From Saussurea involucrata (Eukaryota > Streptophyta > Magnoliopsida > Asterales > Asteraceae), in the NCBI GenBank assembly GCA_033807775.1, contig CM066317.1, positions 9,135,870-9,199,869 of the forward strand: a DNA stretch of 64,000 nucleotides, in the 5' to 3' direction. A program made the position numbers and the translations under genes. This document shows, piece by piece, positions 34,386-44,440 of the stretch (its first letter is position 1; the number at the start of each line of letters is the position of its first letter). Under the pieces are notes generated by a model. That model was not told where the DNA came from and ran no database searches. It saw only the letters and a program-made list of their open reading frames with translations.

Positions 34386-34978
34386 GGTTGAGGTTGAGAG
34401 GCAGAGGAAAATCTTCAGGAGTGGAAGAGGGCAAATTGGTAGAAGTGGAGGAGAAGGGAATATTTGGTGAGATGTGAGAGTGATGGGAAGTTAGGGAAGT
34501 TGGTAAAAGGTATGGGAAAAAATAAGAATAAGAGAGAAAAGTCTGTAGGCAAAGTCGGTAGGCAAGAGTTGGTAGGCAAAGAGTTAGGATGAGGAAGATA
34601 CCTGAAAGATGTAGGAGGGGATGATGGCAGTCTGTCAATGATAGGATCTTCAGAAGGTGGTAGACTTGAAGAGGAATCATCATCAGAAGAGCTTTGAGGT
34701 TCAGTATGGACTTGTGGAGATGGAAAGTATATGAAGAAAAGACAGACTTAGGAAATATAGACTTAGGAGAAGGAGGGTGAGAGGTAAGGTAAAAAGGTGA
34801 GAGAGATTGAACTAGCAGGTAATAATGGGAAGGGTGTTTTTGTTTGAATAGAAAAAGAAGGGTGAGGACTAGAAGTAAATACATATTTGGTAGAGTACCT
34901 GTCAATTCTGTGAAGAGGATGAGAAGCACTTAGCTGATACAAGAGCAGTTGAGAGAGTGACCTTTTGGATCATCCATG
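34386..34978 (-). pseudogene. Copia-3 IN-RT linker relic
   Basis: An open 221-codon frame here is Leu/Ser/Pro-rich and does not look like a selected protein. Another frame of the same strand is Ser/Pro/Thr-rich, like the variable linker between Copia integrase and RT. I read it as leftover linker joined almost directly to gag, with protease and integrase deleted. Confidence 0.5.
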
Positions 34979-36337
34979 TCATTTATCTGGGCCATGATCG
35001 CTTTCAGATGTGGGTTCATCTGCCAAATCATGAGTTTTAGCAGGCAGACCCTTTCTTTTTCTAACTAGTCTTTCATTTCTTTCTTTTTCTCTCTTATATT
35101 TTTCTTTGTATCTTTCAGCCCGGTCAGAATCATATTTTGATCTTCCCGGTTTTGAGGAGAATTGGCCTAAGGAAGAAGTTCTGGGTTTTTCAAAACGTTT
35201 ACTTCTACACTCAGAAGAAAAATGACCCTTTTTACCACAGTTAAAACATTCTTCATTTGATTTGTTCGAAGAAGAGTGTTTGGAGAGAGAAGATGAGGGT
35301 TTTCGACTAGACTCAGATTTTTCAGAAGAAAAGTGAGATTTGGATTTAGAATACCCATCCATCCTGGCCATTCCATCTGATAATTTGTCAACTGAAGTTT
35401 CCTCACATTCATCATCAGCATCACTAAGATATGCTTCTGAATGCTCATTGGAATCTTCTTGACAGTCATGGTCAGAGTTAGATGGGTAGGTGATTCTTGG
35501 AGTACACACAGTTCTTTTGGAAGAGTCACTTAAGAGAGCTATAGAAGAGCCCCTTATATCTGTGATGACAGACTTCCTTTGCAGCTTAGTCTGCTCATAG
35601 TTGAAGAGAGTTCCATAAAGAGCAGTGAGAGGCATGTGATCAAGATCCTTGGTTGTTTTTATACATGTACAGATGTTTTCCCAAAAATCAGGAAGACAAT
35701 CCATAAACTTGCACAGGACTTCCTCATTATCATACATGTGACCCAACAGTTTAAGATCATTGAGAAGACTGTTAAAGCGATTATAGTAGTTTGAAAGAGA
35801 TTCTCCTTTCTCATAAGAGAAGAGTTCATATTTTCTAACAAGAGCAATTTTTCTGCTCTTTTTCACTTCAGACGTACCTTCATAGAGAACACACAGAGTG
35901 GACCACATTTCCTTAGCAGTAGAAAAGTTTACAAGAGAATGATAAACCTCATCAGGCAAAGAGAGGGCAATGATGGCTCTGACTTTAGTGTCAAGAGCTA
36001 CAAGACGTTTATATTTATCATTGTACTTACTGGGGTCCTTTACAATGTATCTCCCAGTAGCAGGTGTTCGTTCTTCCTCATCAGAAGAAGACTCATCACC
36101 ATCCTCAAGTTTATTTTTGGCATTATAACGATCCCAAACTCTAGGGACAAGAGGTCCTTCATGGAGTATGGTGGGATATCTGCTGTCAACTCCTTCTAAG
36201 AAGAGCATCATACGACTTTTCCACAGAGAGAAGTTATTAGGATTAAACTTTGGTGGTTTGGCTATGGAGCCATTGTCGTATGATCCAGCATTTGAGTTTT
36301 GAGAAGAAACATTGTTTAAGGAAGAAGATGAAGTCAT
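34979..36337 (-). CDS. Copia-3 gag (452 aa)
   Basis: An intact Gag with a Ser-rich N-terminus (MTSSSSLNN). The Gag domain starts at KFNPNNFSLWKSRM and continues through the UBN2-type region (EMWSTLCVLYEGT, FDxCLP-like FMDCLPDFWENI). A charged, Ser-rich linker leads to one zinc knuckle, CFNCGKKGHFSSEC, near residue 365, then a Lys/Arg-rich tail. Length and layout are those of SIRE-like Copia Gag. The ATG lies about 50 bases after the primer site, as expected. Survival of gag alone suggests a non-autonomous element that may have used another element's pol. Confidence 0.92.
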   Translation of the reverse strand: MTSSSSLNNVSSQNSNAGSYDNGSIAKPPKFNPNNFSLWKSRMMLFLEGVDSRYPTILHEGPLVPRVWDRYNAKNKLEDGDESSSDEEERTPATGRYIVKDPSKYNDKYKRLVALDTKVRAIIALSLPDEVYHSLVNFSTAKEMWSTLCVLYEGTSEVKKSRKIALVRKYELFSYEKGESLSNYYNRFNSLLNDLKLLGHMYDNEEVLCKFMDCLPDFWENICTCIKTTKDLDHMPLTALYGTLFNYEQTKLQRKSVITDIRGSSIALLSDSSKRTVCTPRITYPSNSDHDCQEDSNEHSEAYLSDADDECEETSVDKLSDGMARMDGYSKSKSHFSSEKSESSRKPSSSLSKHSSSNKSNEECFNCGKKGHFSSECRSKRFEKPRTSSLGQFSSKPGRSKYDSDRAERYKEKYKREKERNERLVRKRKGLPAKTHDLADEPTSESDHGPDK

Positions 36338-36374
36338 TTCAGATCAGATCAAGTTTATTAGATTAAACTGACCC

Positions 36375-36386
36375 GCTCTGATACCA
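36375..36386 (-). promoter_or_regulatory. Copia-3 primer binding site (tRNA-iMet)
   Basis: TGGTATCAGAGC on the minus strand, two bases from the 5' LTR. Confidence 0.93.
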
Positions 36387-36388
36387 CT

Positions 36389-37480
36389 TGTTGGTCCAGC
36401 TATGGATTAGCAATGCTAAACAAGTATTGTAGAAGGGGGGGGGGGGTTGAATACAATACACAAAAATTTTCACTTAATTTAATTCTTTTATTGAAAAACT
36501 TCAAATAAGAATTACACACAGAAACTATTGATTGTTGCGGAACAGAACAGATAAATCAGTTCAAACAATCTTACACACAGACACACAGAGAATAAGAACA
36601 ATTGTAAAACACTTAGTACAAACAATGAACTTTTGAGAGAGGAGAGAAATGCCAGCACTTGGAGTCTTGAAGATCTTGTAAACTGGTTAGATTGCAAGGA
36701 AGGAGATGACCTCTTTATATAGTGCCTCATGCATTAAATGCATGGACACTTGTCAAGCAGGGCATGGAAGGCAGGATGGAAGCAGCTCTTCTGAAAAGTA
36801 CTGGGATGTACTTTTGTCTTTGTATATTTGTCTTGAAGCGTTGACCTGTTGTTGAAGCTGAACTTTCTTGAAAGAGATAAATAATCCAAAGAACCTTTTT
36901 CTGATCCTCGGATGATCTCTCTGTCATTGCAAGATATCCCAAATATATTTTACAGATAAAGTGGAATATACCTGTTGTAAACTGTTGGCCTAGGTTCTCT
37001 TTGAAGATATCTTCAAGAATTCTTTCTAAAGGAATTCTCTGCCGATCATATCTTCAACATCTTCAAGAGATCCTGCAGATCAAGTCTTTAACATCTTCAA
37101 GAGATCCTGTCGATCATGTCTTTAACATCTTCAAGAGATCCTGGAGATCAAGTCTTTAACATCTTCAAGAGATCTTGGAGATCAAGTCTTTAACATCTTC
37201 AAGAGATCATGCCGATCAAGTCTTCAAGAATATCCTTGCTCTTCAAGTGTACCGGCCTAAGACCTTAGGAGGTCTCAAGTAGCAGCTTAATCTTTGGTTG
37301 AGAAGTCTATCTTCAATCCGCTTTGAAGATATACTTCTACTTTGTTTCTTCGGTTGATCTTCGACTTCACCGAACATTTTTATACAATTAAACTGCTTGT
37401 AAAGAACCTAAAAACCATTCTAAGTATGAACTGTAAAAATGAAAGACTGAGGTCATCTTCAAATCTTAAGTGACCCAACA
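36389..37480 (-). repeat. Copia-3 5' LTR
   Basis: A 1092-bp LTR with a 12-base G run (36435-36446) and fewer 34-bp repeats than the left LTR. Confidence 0.93.
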
Positions 37481-37693
37481 ACAAGAGATCGATTTTTTCT
37501 AATCGTTTACAAGAAATCGATGCAGAATCGATGCTAAGCAAAATCGATTATTTCTGTGCCTTACAAAATCGATGCTGAGAAGAACGATTACAAGAGATCG
37601 ATTTTTTCTAATCGATTACAAGAAATCGATGCTAAGCAAAATCGATTATTTCTGCTGCCTTATAAAATCGATGTTGAGAAGAACAATTACAAG
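37481..37693 (+). repeat. ATCGAT-rich repeat, second block
   Basis: Starts with ACAAG and ends with ACAAG before the solo LTR. Its last ~100 bases match the left flank of Copia-3 (about 30940-31040), so this flank is present twice. Confidence 0.85.
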
Positions 37694-38813
37694 TGTTGGT
37701 CCCAGTTATGGATTAGCAATGGTAAACAAGTATTGTAGAAGGGGGGGGAGGGGTTGAATACAATACACAAATTTTTTCACTTAATTTAATTCTTTTATTG
37801 AAAAACTTCAAATAAGAATTACACACAGAAACTATTGATTGTTGCGGAACAGAACAGATAAATCAGTTCAAACAATCTTACACACAGACACACAGAGAAT
37901 AAGAACAATTGTAAAACACTTGGTACAAACAATGAACTTTTGAGAGAGGAGAGAAATGCCAGCACTTGGAGTCTTGAAGATCTTGTAAATTGGTTAGATT
38001 GCAAGGAAGGAGATGACCTCTTTATATAGTGCCTCATGCATTAAATGCATGGACATTTGTCAAGCATGGCTTAGAAGGCAGGATGGAAGCAACTCTTCTG
38101 AAAAGTACTGGGATGTACTTTTGTCTTTGTATATTTGTCTTGAAGCGTTGACCTGTTGTTGAAGCTGAACTTTCTTGAAAGAGATAAATAATCCAAAGAA
38201 CCTTTTTCTGATCCTCGGATGATCTCTCTGTCATTGCAAGATATCCCAAATATATTTTGCAGATAAAGTGGAATATACCTGTTGTAAACTGTTGGCCTAG
38301 GTTCTCTTTGAAGATATCTTCAAGAATTCTTTCTTAAGGAATTCTCTGCCGATCATATCTTCAACATCTTCAAGAGATCCTGCAGATCAAGTCTTTAACA
38401 TCTTCAAGAGATCCTGCCGATCATGTCTTTAACATCTTCAAGAGATCCTGGAGATCAAGTCTTTAACATCTTCAAGAGATCTTGGAGATCAAGTCTTTAA
38501 CATCTTTCAAGAGATCCTGCCTTCAACATCTTCAAGAGATCCTGCCGATCAAGTCTTCAAGAATATCTTTGCTCTTCAAGTGTACTGGCCTAAGACCTTA
38601 GGAGGTCTCAAGTAGCAGCTTAATCTTTGGTTGAGAAGTCTATCTTCAATCCGCTTTGAAGATATACTTCTACTTTGTTTCTTCGGTTGATCTTCGACTT
38701 CACCGAACATTTTTATACAATTAAACTGCTTGTAAAGAACCTAAAAATCATTCTAAGTATGAACTGTAAAAATGAAAGACTGAGGTCATCTTCAAATCTT
38801 AAGTGACCCAACA
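37694..38813 (-). mobile_element. Solo LTR of Copia-3, duplicated site
   Basis: A 1120-bp LTR with TG...CA ends, flanked by ACAAG at 37689-37693 and 38814-38818. Left flank and target duplication are the same as those of the complete Copia-3, so both derive from a single insertion. Its G run reads G8-A-G4. Confidence 0.93.
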
Positions 38814-39461
38814 ACAAGAGATCGGTTTTTTCTAATCGATTACAAGAAATCGATGCAGAATCGATGCTAAGGAAAATCGATTATTTCTGTGCCTTACAAA
38901 ATCGATGCTGAGAAGAACTATTACAAGAAATCGATTACAGAAAATCAATGTAGAATCGATGCTAAGCAAAATCGATTATGTCTGTTGCCTTACAAAATCG
39001 ATGCTAAACCAAACGATTACAAGAAATAGATTAGAAAAAAAATGATTACAAGAAATCGATGCTAAGCACAAAATCACAATGGAGAAGAAGAAGACGATAT
39101 TAGGGTGTTTTTTGCCTGAATTTCATGCAGGTAAGAAGTCAATGAAAGAAATCAATGTGTGGAAGTCGATAGGAGAAGTGAAGAAGAAGAAGATGATGGA
39201 TGGGTTTAGTGTGAGTTACTTGGAGCAAGCAGCAGAAGAAGACCATCGATGCAGAAGAAGATGAACATAGGTTTTGGTTTTTCTTGGAAGGGTATGTTGG
39301 GAAAATTAGGCGTGTTCTCTCTTGTTCCAGGGGGTGGGGAGGGACAAGTGTGTCCCGTCTTTGTTCCAGCTAGTTTTAGCGTGTCCCATATGTGGTCATG
39401 CCAAACATGGGACAAACTTGTTCTGTCCTGTTCCACCTTGTTCAGCATACCAAACGCACCC
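38814..39461 (+). other. Right part of Harbinger-like element (copy A)
   Basis: ATCGAT-rich repeat to about 39070, then an ATG-initiated stretch (39079) encoding MEKKKTILGCFLPEFHAG. It is followed by CAG/GTAAGA, which looks like a splice donor, but no continuing exon was found. The rest runs to the terminal inverted repeat. Copy B has the same sequence (54611-55235). Confidence 0.5.
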
Positions 39462-39643
39462 TAAATGACTTGGCCACATGGGAGAATTCCTAAAAGTCAA
39501 TGATTTAGCGTTTTGCAACAGACCCAAATTGAGTCTACCCCATTAGTTTGCTTATGGTATTATAAGGACATATAATTTTCTTCCTATGGAGAATACTCGA
39601 GGCAGATCGAGAGCATTTCGGTGCTCCGTCTCCTAAGTAATAT

Positions 39644-39829
39644 ATTACAAAACAAAGGATTATCACCAACGGAAAAATCCGTCAGTAAAAGTTGGATCCA
39701 TCGGTCCTCTGTCGGAAATAATATTCGTGGAGCGATGGTATCACTGACGAATCCGTTCGAAAATTAGTCAAATCACTGACAGACTTCAGCCATCGGTATT
39801 CGTCGGTGATAGTCATTTGTTCTGTAGTA
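39644..39829. mobile_element. MITE 4 (copy A)
   Basis: A 186-bp element with imperfect inverted ends of about 28 bp (left ATTACAAAACAAAGG, right TTTGTTCTGTAGTA). The interior repeats CGACGGAT-like words. The ACTACA-type end is reminiscent of CACTA elements, but the first base and duplication are unclear. Present in copy B. Confidence 0.55.
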
Positions 39830-40366
39830 TATAGACGAATTCATTCATTTCGACGTGTTAGAAAAGAGAAGCAATTGACATCGATGAAGTTGTAACATAT
39901 TACATAGCAAGTGTATAGTAGCTGCTAGAAACGAGGAATCGCAATGACAAGTAAAGTGGACTTCCTATGACAACAAATGTCATCGGTCTATAAATGATAT
40001 ATATATACTTTCATTTTTCATTTTTTTAAATACCATCCGCAAACCGTCATAAAATTTCATCAATAGACGTGGAAACGGAAACCGCCGATTAACTATCGCT
40101 ATGTCTTGCGATAGTACGCTACTTAATTTGCCGGTAAACCATTTATATATACATTAGGGATCAACCACTTGTTGAAACAAAAAGCTAACAAGCTGCATTT
40201 TAACCACAAATGGTCTTTTAAGAGCCTATGGCCACACTTTTAACCACATTCAGACCACGATAAGTTAAACGTTAGGGTTCCAACTATAGGAGCTGAAGGA
40301 GCTTATTACAACCTTGAAAACATAAAAGATTCGTGTAATAATACTAAGCCGGTTTTCCAACATTGG
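39830..40366. other. Non-coding region downstream of the small gene
   Basis: No coding sequence or repeat recognised. Probably includes the 3' UTR of the minus-strand gene that ends at 40367. Confidence 0.5.
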
Positions 40367-41473
40367 CTAAGGAAAGCCGACATACTTTGGGTCATTTGGT
40401 CCAGGAGGAGGTGTGGGATTTGGGATGTAAGGCATAAGCGGAGTGCCATGCTCGATTGGCCCAGGCCTTAACGCAGCCGCTTGTGAACTTGGTACCGGAT
40501 CATTTGGGAGGTAATCATCTACATCTACGTTTCCATAACCATTTTCTTCATGAATATTATTATTCTCCTGTGAATTTAAAAAAAAAGCTCATGAATGTTC
40601 TTGAATTTTAGATGATATTATTTTAAGTAAATGTCTTCCAAGGAGCAAGTATACCTTAAGCTTCCTGCCCGGCTTCGTTAAATCCATGGTTTTCTCATGG
40701 TGAGAAAGATCATTTCCTGATAAAAGAGAGAATAATCACTTCATAAAGAATAAACAAAGGCATGTGCACTCAATTTAGATCATATTTTGCAACCATAAGC
40801 CAACTTACTGAAAAAGTTAGGTTTGGTAAGCCATAAAAGCTATGAGTTTATGAGGCCCTAGGGATGTGGTGGAATATCCCATCTGCCCAGGGTTCAATTC
40901 CAGGCGTACACAACAGTTGTGGCCACCGACTTTATCAGAGCAGATTTCTTGCAGTCACAATTTGCCGGGAGCCTGGGATACCCTTCCAAAAAAAAAGCTA
41001 CTTCATATAGTTTATGGGGTTCTTTTCAAAATTTTCCAACTATACTTCTTATATCTTCTTTTTAGATCATTTTACATCGTCATGTAACTTAACATCAATT
41101 TGAGGTTCTTTCACTTCCCTTTACAAATTAGCAACTGATCTGCTCATCCTTTGCAATCAAAACCTAAAAGCACCCTTTTTAGTCAAGAAATGGAAATGCT
41201 GCATATCTACAGACAAAGGCACATGCATTTGATGACAAATCTCCCCATCACAAACCCTCCTCCTTTTGTACAAATTTGCATGTGGAAATATATACACTTA
41301 GAACTACAAACACATAAAAAGGCAAGATCTAGCACAAAAGATACAAGTTATAATTGCAGTATGATTGCAAGACAAATATTAGAGAAATTACCAGAAATTG
41401 GGGACAAGTAGACGCAGAGCAAAGCAGTTCCAAACACCAAGAACAGAATCCACAATCCAAAACCCTTCATCAT
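40367..41473 (-). CDS. Small secreted or membrane-anchored protein, 114 aa, three exons (copy A)
   Basis: Exons on the minus strand are 41392-41473 (82 nt), 40655-40716 (62 nt) and 40367-40567 (201 nt with stop). Each intron has GT...AG ends and phases agree. The start is the first of two adjacent Met codons (MMKGFG), directly before the hydrophobic stretch LWILFLVFGTALLCVYLS. This is a signal peptide or a single membrane anchor. A basic segment (TKPGRKLK) and acidic stretch (DVDDYLPNDPVPSS) follow. The C-terminus is Pro-rich with PGPIEHGTPLMPYIPNP. I recall similar small plant proteins but cannot name the family. The layout (leader, basic linker, conserved C-terminal motif) resembles peptide-hormone precursors. 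The upstream frame stays open, so a longer N-terminus is possible. Confidence 0.8.
40854..40996 (+). mobile_element. SINE-like element in intron 1 (copy A)
   Basis: About 143 bp ending in an A run (40988-40996). It holds a B-box-like GGTTCAATTCC and an upstream A-box-like TAGGGATGTGGTGG at tRNA-like spacing. Flanking words AAAAGCTA and AGTTTATG occur on both sides, suggesting an old target duplication. A 73-codon ORF across it is a by-product. Confidence 0.5.
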
Positions 41474-41815
41474 GACAGTAAAAGAGACACCCTGTTCTCT
41501 TTTCTCCTGGTCGAAAGAAACCCTAAAAATTAAAATTCCGAATAGAAGATGATGTTGTTTCTTCACACACCCACTTCAATAAGCTTCTCTCCCATTAACT
41601 CACTACCCATGAAGTAAAAACACAAACCCCTGTATAGCGTCAACAGAGAAATGAAAACACCAAAGTTTCTTCATTAATTTACTATTCACATCCATGTCAT
41701 GAACATTTAAAAACTGGAGAGAGAGAAGGTGTATTTAATGGAGATATTAATAAATAGGAAAGGGGGATTTGAATGTGGCTTGTCTTTGTGTTGCAGAGTG
41801 TAATGGTAATCTATA
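41474..41815. other. Upstream region of the small gene (copy A)
   Basis: Probable 5' UTR and promoter of the minus-strand gene. No clear TATA box was singled out. Conserved in copy B. Confidence 0.4.
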
Positions 41816-42478
41816 TCTATACTATACTATATTACAAAGCATATAGAAAAACTCTTAAAAACAAATTTTTATGTACCATGTACTGTTTATTGATGCATAT
41901 TACTTAAAATTTAAAATTACAAGTAAGTGATGCATAAGTCCAACTTTTTAAAGCTGCATATTTGAATTCATAACTAACTAACCGATAAACATAATCAAAT
42001 ACAAGATAAACATCTCATTTTAAATATAAACTAGAAGCGTACTCGAGCAATGCAACGCTATATATCTCAATTTTGATTTTTCATTTTGTATAGTTTTGAG
42101 AAAATAATAATTCTTTTTATAAATTCGTTTCATTTATTTTTCATTTTAATTTAATTTAGATTTGACAATGATATAATTTATTTTAGTTTTAATAACATAC
42201 ATTTTTCAATAAAAAAGATAATTACATATTTTTTTTAAAGTTCAATGATTATCATAATTATATTTTAGATTTTTTATATTTAAAATGTGATGTTTATCCT
42301 GTATTTGATTATGTTTATCAGTTAGTTACAAATTCAAATATACAGCTTTAAAAGTTGCACTCATGCATCATTTACTTGTAAAGTTGGATTTTAAGTAATA
42401 TGCATAAATATGTTGTACTTGAAGCATAAAAAATCGTTTTTAAAAGTTTTTGTCAAATGCTTTATAATATAGTATAGA
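41816..42478. mobile_element. Helitron-like foldback (copy A)
   Basis: The minus strand from 42478 begins TCTATACTATATTATAAAG after an A and ends at CTAG (42031) before a T. This matches A|TC...CTRR|T Helitron boundaries over 448 bp. An inverted, partly degraded copy of the 5' portion occupies 41816-42005, so the locus is a foldback. No Rep/helicase coding is present. Confidence 0.6.
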
Positions 42479-43248
42479 TATTCTAAAATACAATTAGGAT
42501 AATTATTGAATTCTAACATAATACTTTATTATTATTTTATAAACATCAGTAAATCTAAAATAATCATTATTACACCTAAATCTACAAAATCGTATTATAA
42601 AATTGACAAAAAAATAAAACGAAACATTAAAATCGAGATGTACCGTGTTGCATTGAACGATTACACTTCTAATCGTATTGAATGCGGAGGGCAGAGTAGA
42701 CGAGTAATGGGATACGAGCCATCCGTCAATCACCCCAAAGATCTCTGCATTCCAGCCACAAACAGAAAAGGAAGAATCAAGAGATAGAAGTAAACAACTC
42801 AAAAAAAGATCTGAAACCTAAAATGAACAAATGTTTAAAGTAAAACGAATCAGGAATTATAGAGGAGGAAAATCAAATGCAACATTTGCAGCAACAAGTA
42901 GTTATCACAATTAACTTGATAATTAATGAATCAAGCATGTTTGATTAAGCTTTTGCCTTCAAACTTTAACCAAGCGCAAGTAAACAAGTAATGAAGTTAT
43001 GACGTAAACATTAAACAACTCACAAACAGAAAAAGAGATATGAGATTTCTAGTGGCCGATGAGGAATTCGATAACCGGAGTGGTGGAGGACGATGGTGGT
43101 GGGGTGGTGGCCGACGAGGAGTCAATCGACGTTGTGAACGATGAAGGATGAATGAAGTGCGTTTGTCGAACGCTAAACCTAGTTTTGGCTGGCCTTTTGA
43201 GAATCCAAGGTAATTTTGATATATTACGGGGTGTTTGGATTGCTTATA
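42479..43248. other. Unassigned end of copy A
   Basis: Overlapping 93-99 codon frames on both strands (42503-42802) and a minus-strand Ser/Pro/Thr-rich frame near 43030-43200 are conserved in copy B, but conservation is no stronger than in the surrounding DNA. No domain is recognised. Confidence 0.4.
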
Positions 43249-43756
43249 TCTATACTATATTATAAAGGGTTTAACCCCCAAACTCTTAAATACAATCATT
43301 TAAGCTTTTAGTACCACCATCTAAAGCAGTTTTACTTAATTTTAAGAGTGAGAAGTTAAGTGTTCTTTAACATACAATCAGTCATCATTCCCATTTGGGC
43401 TTTCCTAGACGACTTTTCCATCTCCTCCAAATGCAGGGTTTTTTATGCAATCCATTCCAGGTTCAAATTCTCTTTCCAAGAAACATTCAATGCCATTTAG
43501 ATTTTCAAGACAACTCTTCCCCTTCATGGCTCCCTCTAACACTCCAATGCAAGCCTTTTATATTCGGCAAATTTATTCACATCATGTTATCTCACAACTT
43601 CATCTATGGGTTTCATCTAACGACGCCATTTTCAGGTACGTTTGTGTTTAGGGTCTTACTGGTTTATCTTTGCACATCGATTTGGTGTAGGGTTTCATGG
43701 CTTCACGGTTTTTTGCGGGGTTGTTGTTCTACACATCAATTTGGTGTGTGAACACA

Positions 43757-43945
43757 GATGCACAACGATTTTTGGTGATTGAACACAAATGGGTTTGTTG
43801 TTCAACCATCGATTTAGGTTTAAGGGATGCACAACGATTTTTGGTGATTAAACACAAATGGGTTTGTTGGTCAACCATCGATTTAGGTTTAAGGATGCAC
43901 AACGATTTTTGGTGATTGAACACAAATGGGTTTGTTGTTCACCAT
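43757..43945 (+). repeat. 68-69 bp tandem repeat, 2.7 copies
   Basis: Units begin GATGCACAACGATTTTTGG at 43757, 43826 and 43894 with few differences. ORFs on both strands simply read the repeat. Confidence 0.9.
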
Positions 43946-43990
43946 GTCTGTTTCCGATGATTTGGGCATGGTGAAGAAAGAAACAGGTTC

Positions 43991-44226
43991 TTAAATTAAT
44001 ACGTTTTCAATTTAAAACTTTAAAAAAATGTTTTATAATTAAAATTTTAAAAATACGTTTTTTAATTAAGATTTAAAAATACGTTTTTTAATTAAGATTT
44101 AAAAAACTTTTTTTTAAATCTTAATTAAAAAACGTATTTTTAAATCTTAATTAAAAAACGTATTTTTAAAATTTTAATTATAAAACATTTTTTTAAAGTT
44201 TTAATTATAAAACGTATTAATTTAAA
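43991..44226. repeat. AT-rich foldback IR1
   Basis: Near-perfect inverted repeat with arms of about 110 nt and almost no loop, centred near 44108. Each arm contains a tandem ACGTTTTTTAATTAAGAT word. Predicted to form one long hairpin. Confidence 0.9.
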
Positions 44227-44228
44227 AT

Positions 44229-44440
44229 ATGTATATATATATATATATTTTGGCTTCATGAATATATAATTTGGCTTCATGAATATATCATTTGACATTT
44301 TTAACTAATTTTTTTACAAAAATAAGGGTATTTTAGGGCTCCAACGAAAAAAATTAGTTAAAAATGCCAAATGATATATTCATAAAGCCAAATTATATAT
44401 TCATGAAGCCAAAATATATATATATATATATATATATATT
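44229..44440. repeat. AT-rich foldback IR2
   Basis: Inverted repeat with arms of about 70-90 nt around a 40-50 nt loop near 44320. Arms carry TTTGGCTTCATGAATATAT words and outer (TA)n runs. It directly follows IR1. Confidence 0.9.

Larger units (their letters stand above)
31041..37480 (-). mobile_element. Copia-3: gag-only Copia retrotransposon (6.4 kb)
   Basis: LTRs are at 31041-32198 (1158 bp) and 36389-37480 (1092 bp), with target duplication ACAAG (31036-31040 and 37481-37485). Copy B has the empty site at 54606-54610. The primer site (36375-36386) and purine tract (32199-32215) place transcription on the minus strand. Gag is intact. Protease, integrase and most RT are gone, leaving a short RT tail. 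The LTRs differ by about two dozen substitutions plus repeat-number changes, so it is older than Copia-1. Confidence 0.95.
16820..39461. mobile_element. Harbinger-like element (copy A), split by later insertions
   Basis: The left end GGGTGCGTTTGGTA and right end TACCAAACGCACCC are inverted repeats flanked by TAA on both sides (16817-16819, 39462-39464). The GGG...TTTGG termini with a TAA duplication fit PIF/Harbinger (Tourist-like) elements. In copy B the element is only 1123 bp. In copy A the L1 nest, Copia-3 and a linked solo LTR expand it to 22.6 kb. No transposase is visible, so it is non-autonomous. Confidence 0.75.
347..43248 (+). repeat. Segmental duplication, copy A
   Basis: Sequence from 347 onward matches 47807 onward in the same orientation, and the match ends at 43248 (59052-59053 in copy B). 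Order and orientation are conserved throughout. Copy A is interrupted by three insertions absent from copy B: Copia-1, the L1/L2/L3 nest, and Copia-3 with its linked solo LTR. It also lacks about 1.07 kb present in B (48025-49090) and about 45 bp near 43205. Substitutions between copies are sparse, roughly a few per hundred bases by eye. The coding exons of the small gene look identical in both copies. Confidence 0.93.

Noticed and set aside
34264..34929. 221-codon ORF in Copia-3 as a real protein
   Set aside because: Leu/Ser/Pro composition is typical of an off-frame reading of the Copia IN-RT linker.
40866..41087. 73-codon ORF, also at 56638-56859
   Set aside because: It covers the SINE-like element in intron 1 and differs only as the flanking DNA does.
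42503..42802. 99-codon ORF with an overlapping 93-codon ORF on the other strand, in both copies
   Set aside because: Equal openness on both strands and no motif; conservation is explained by the duplication.
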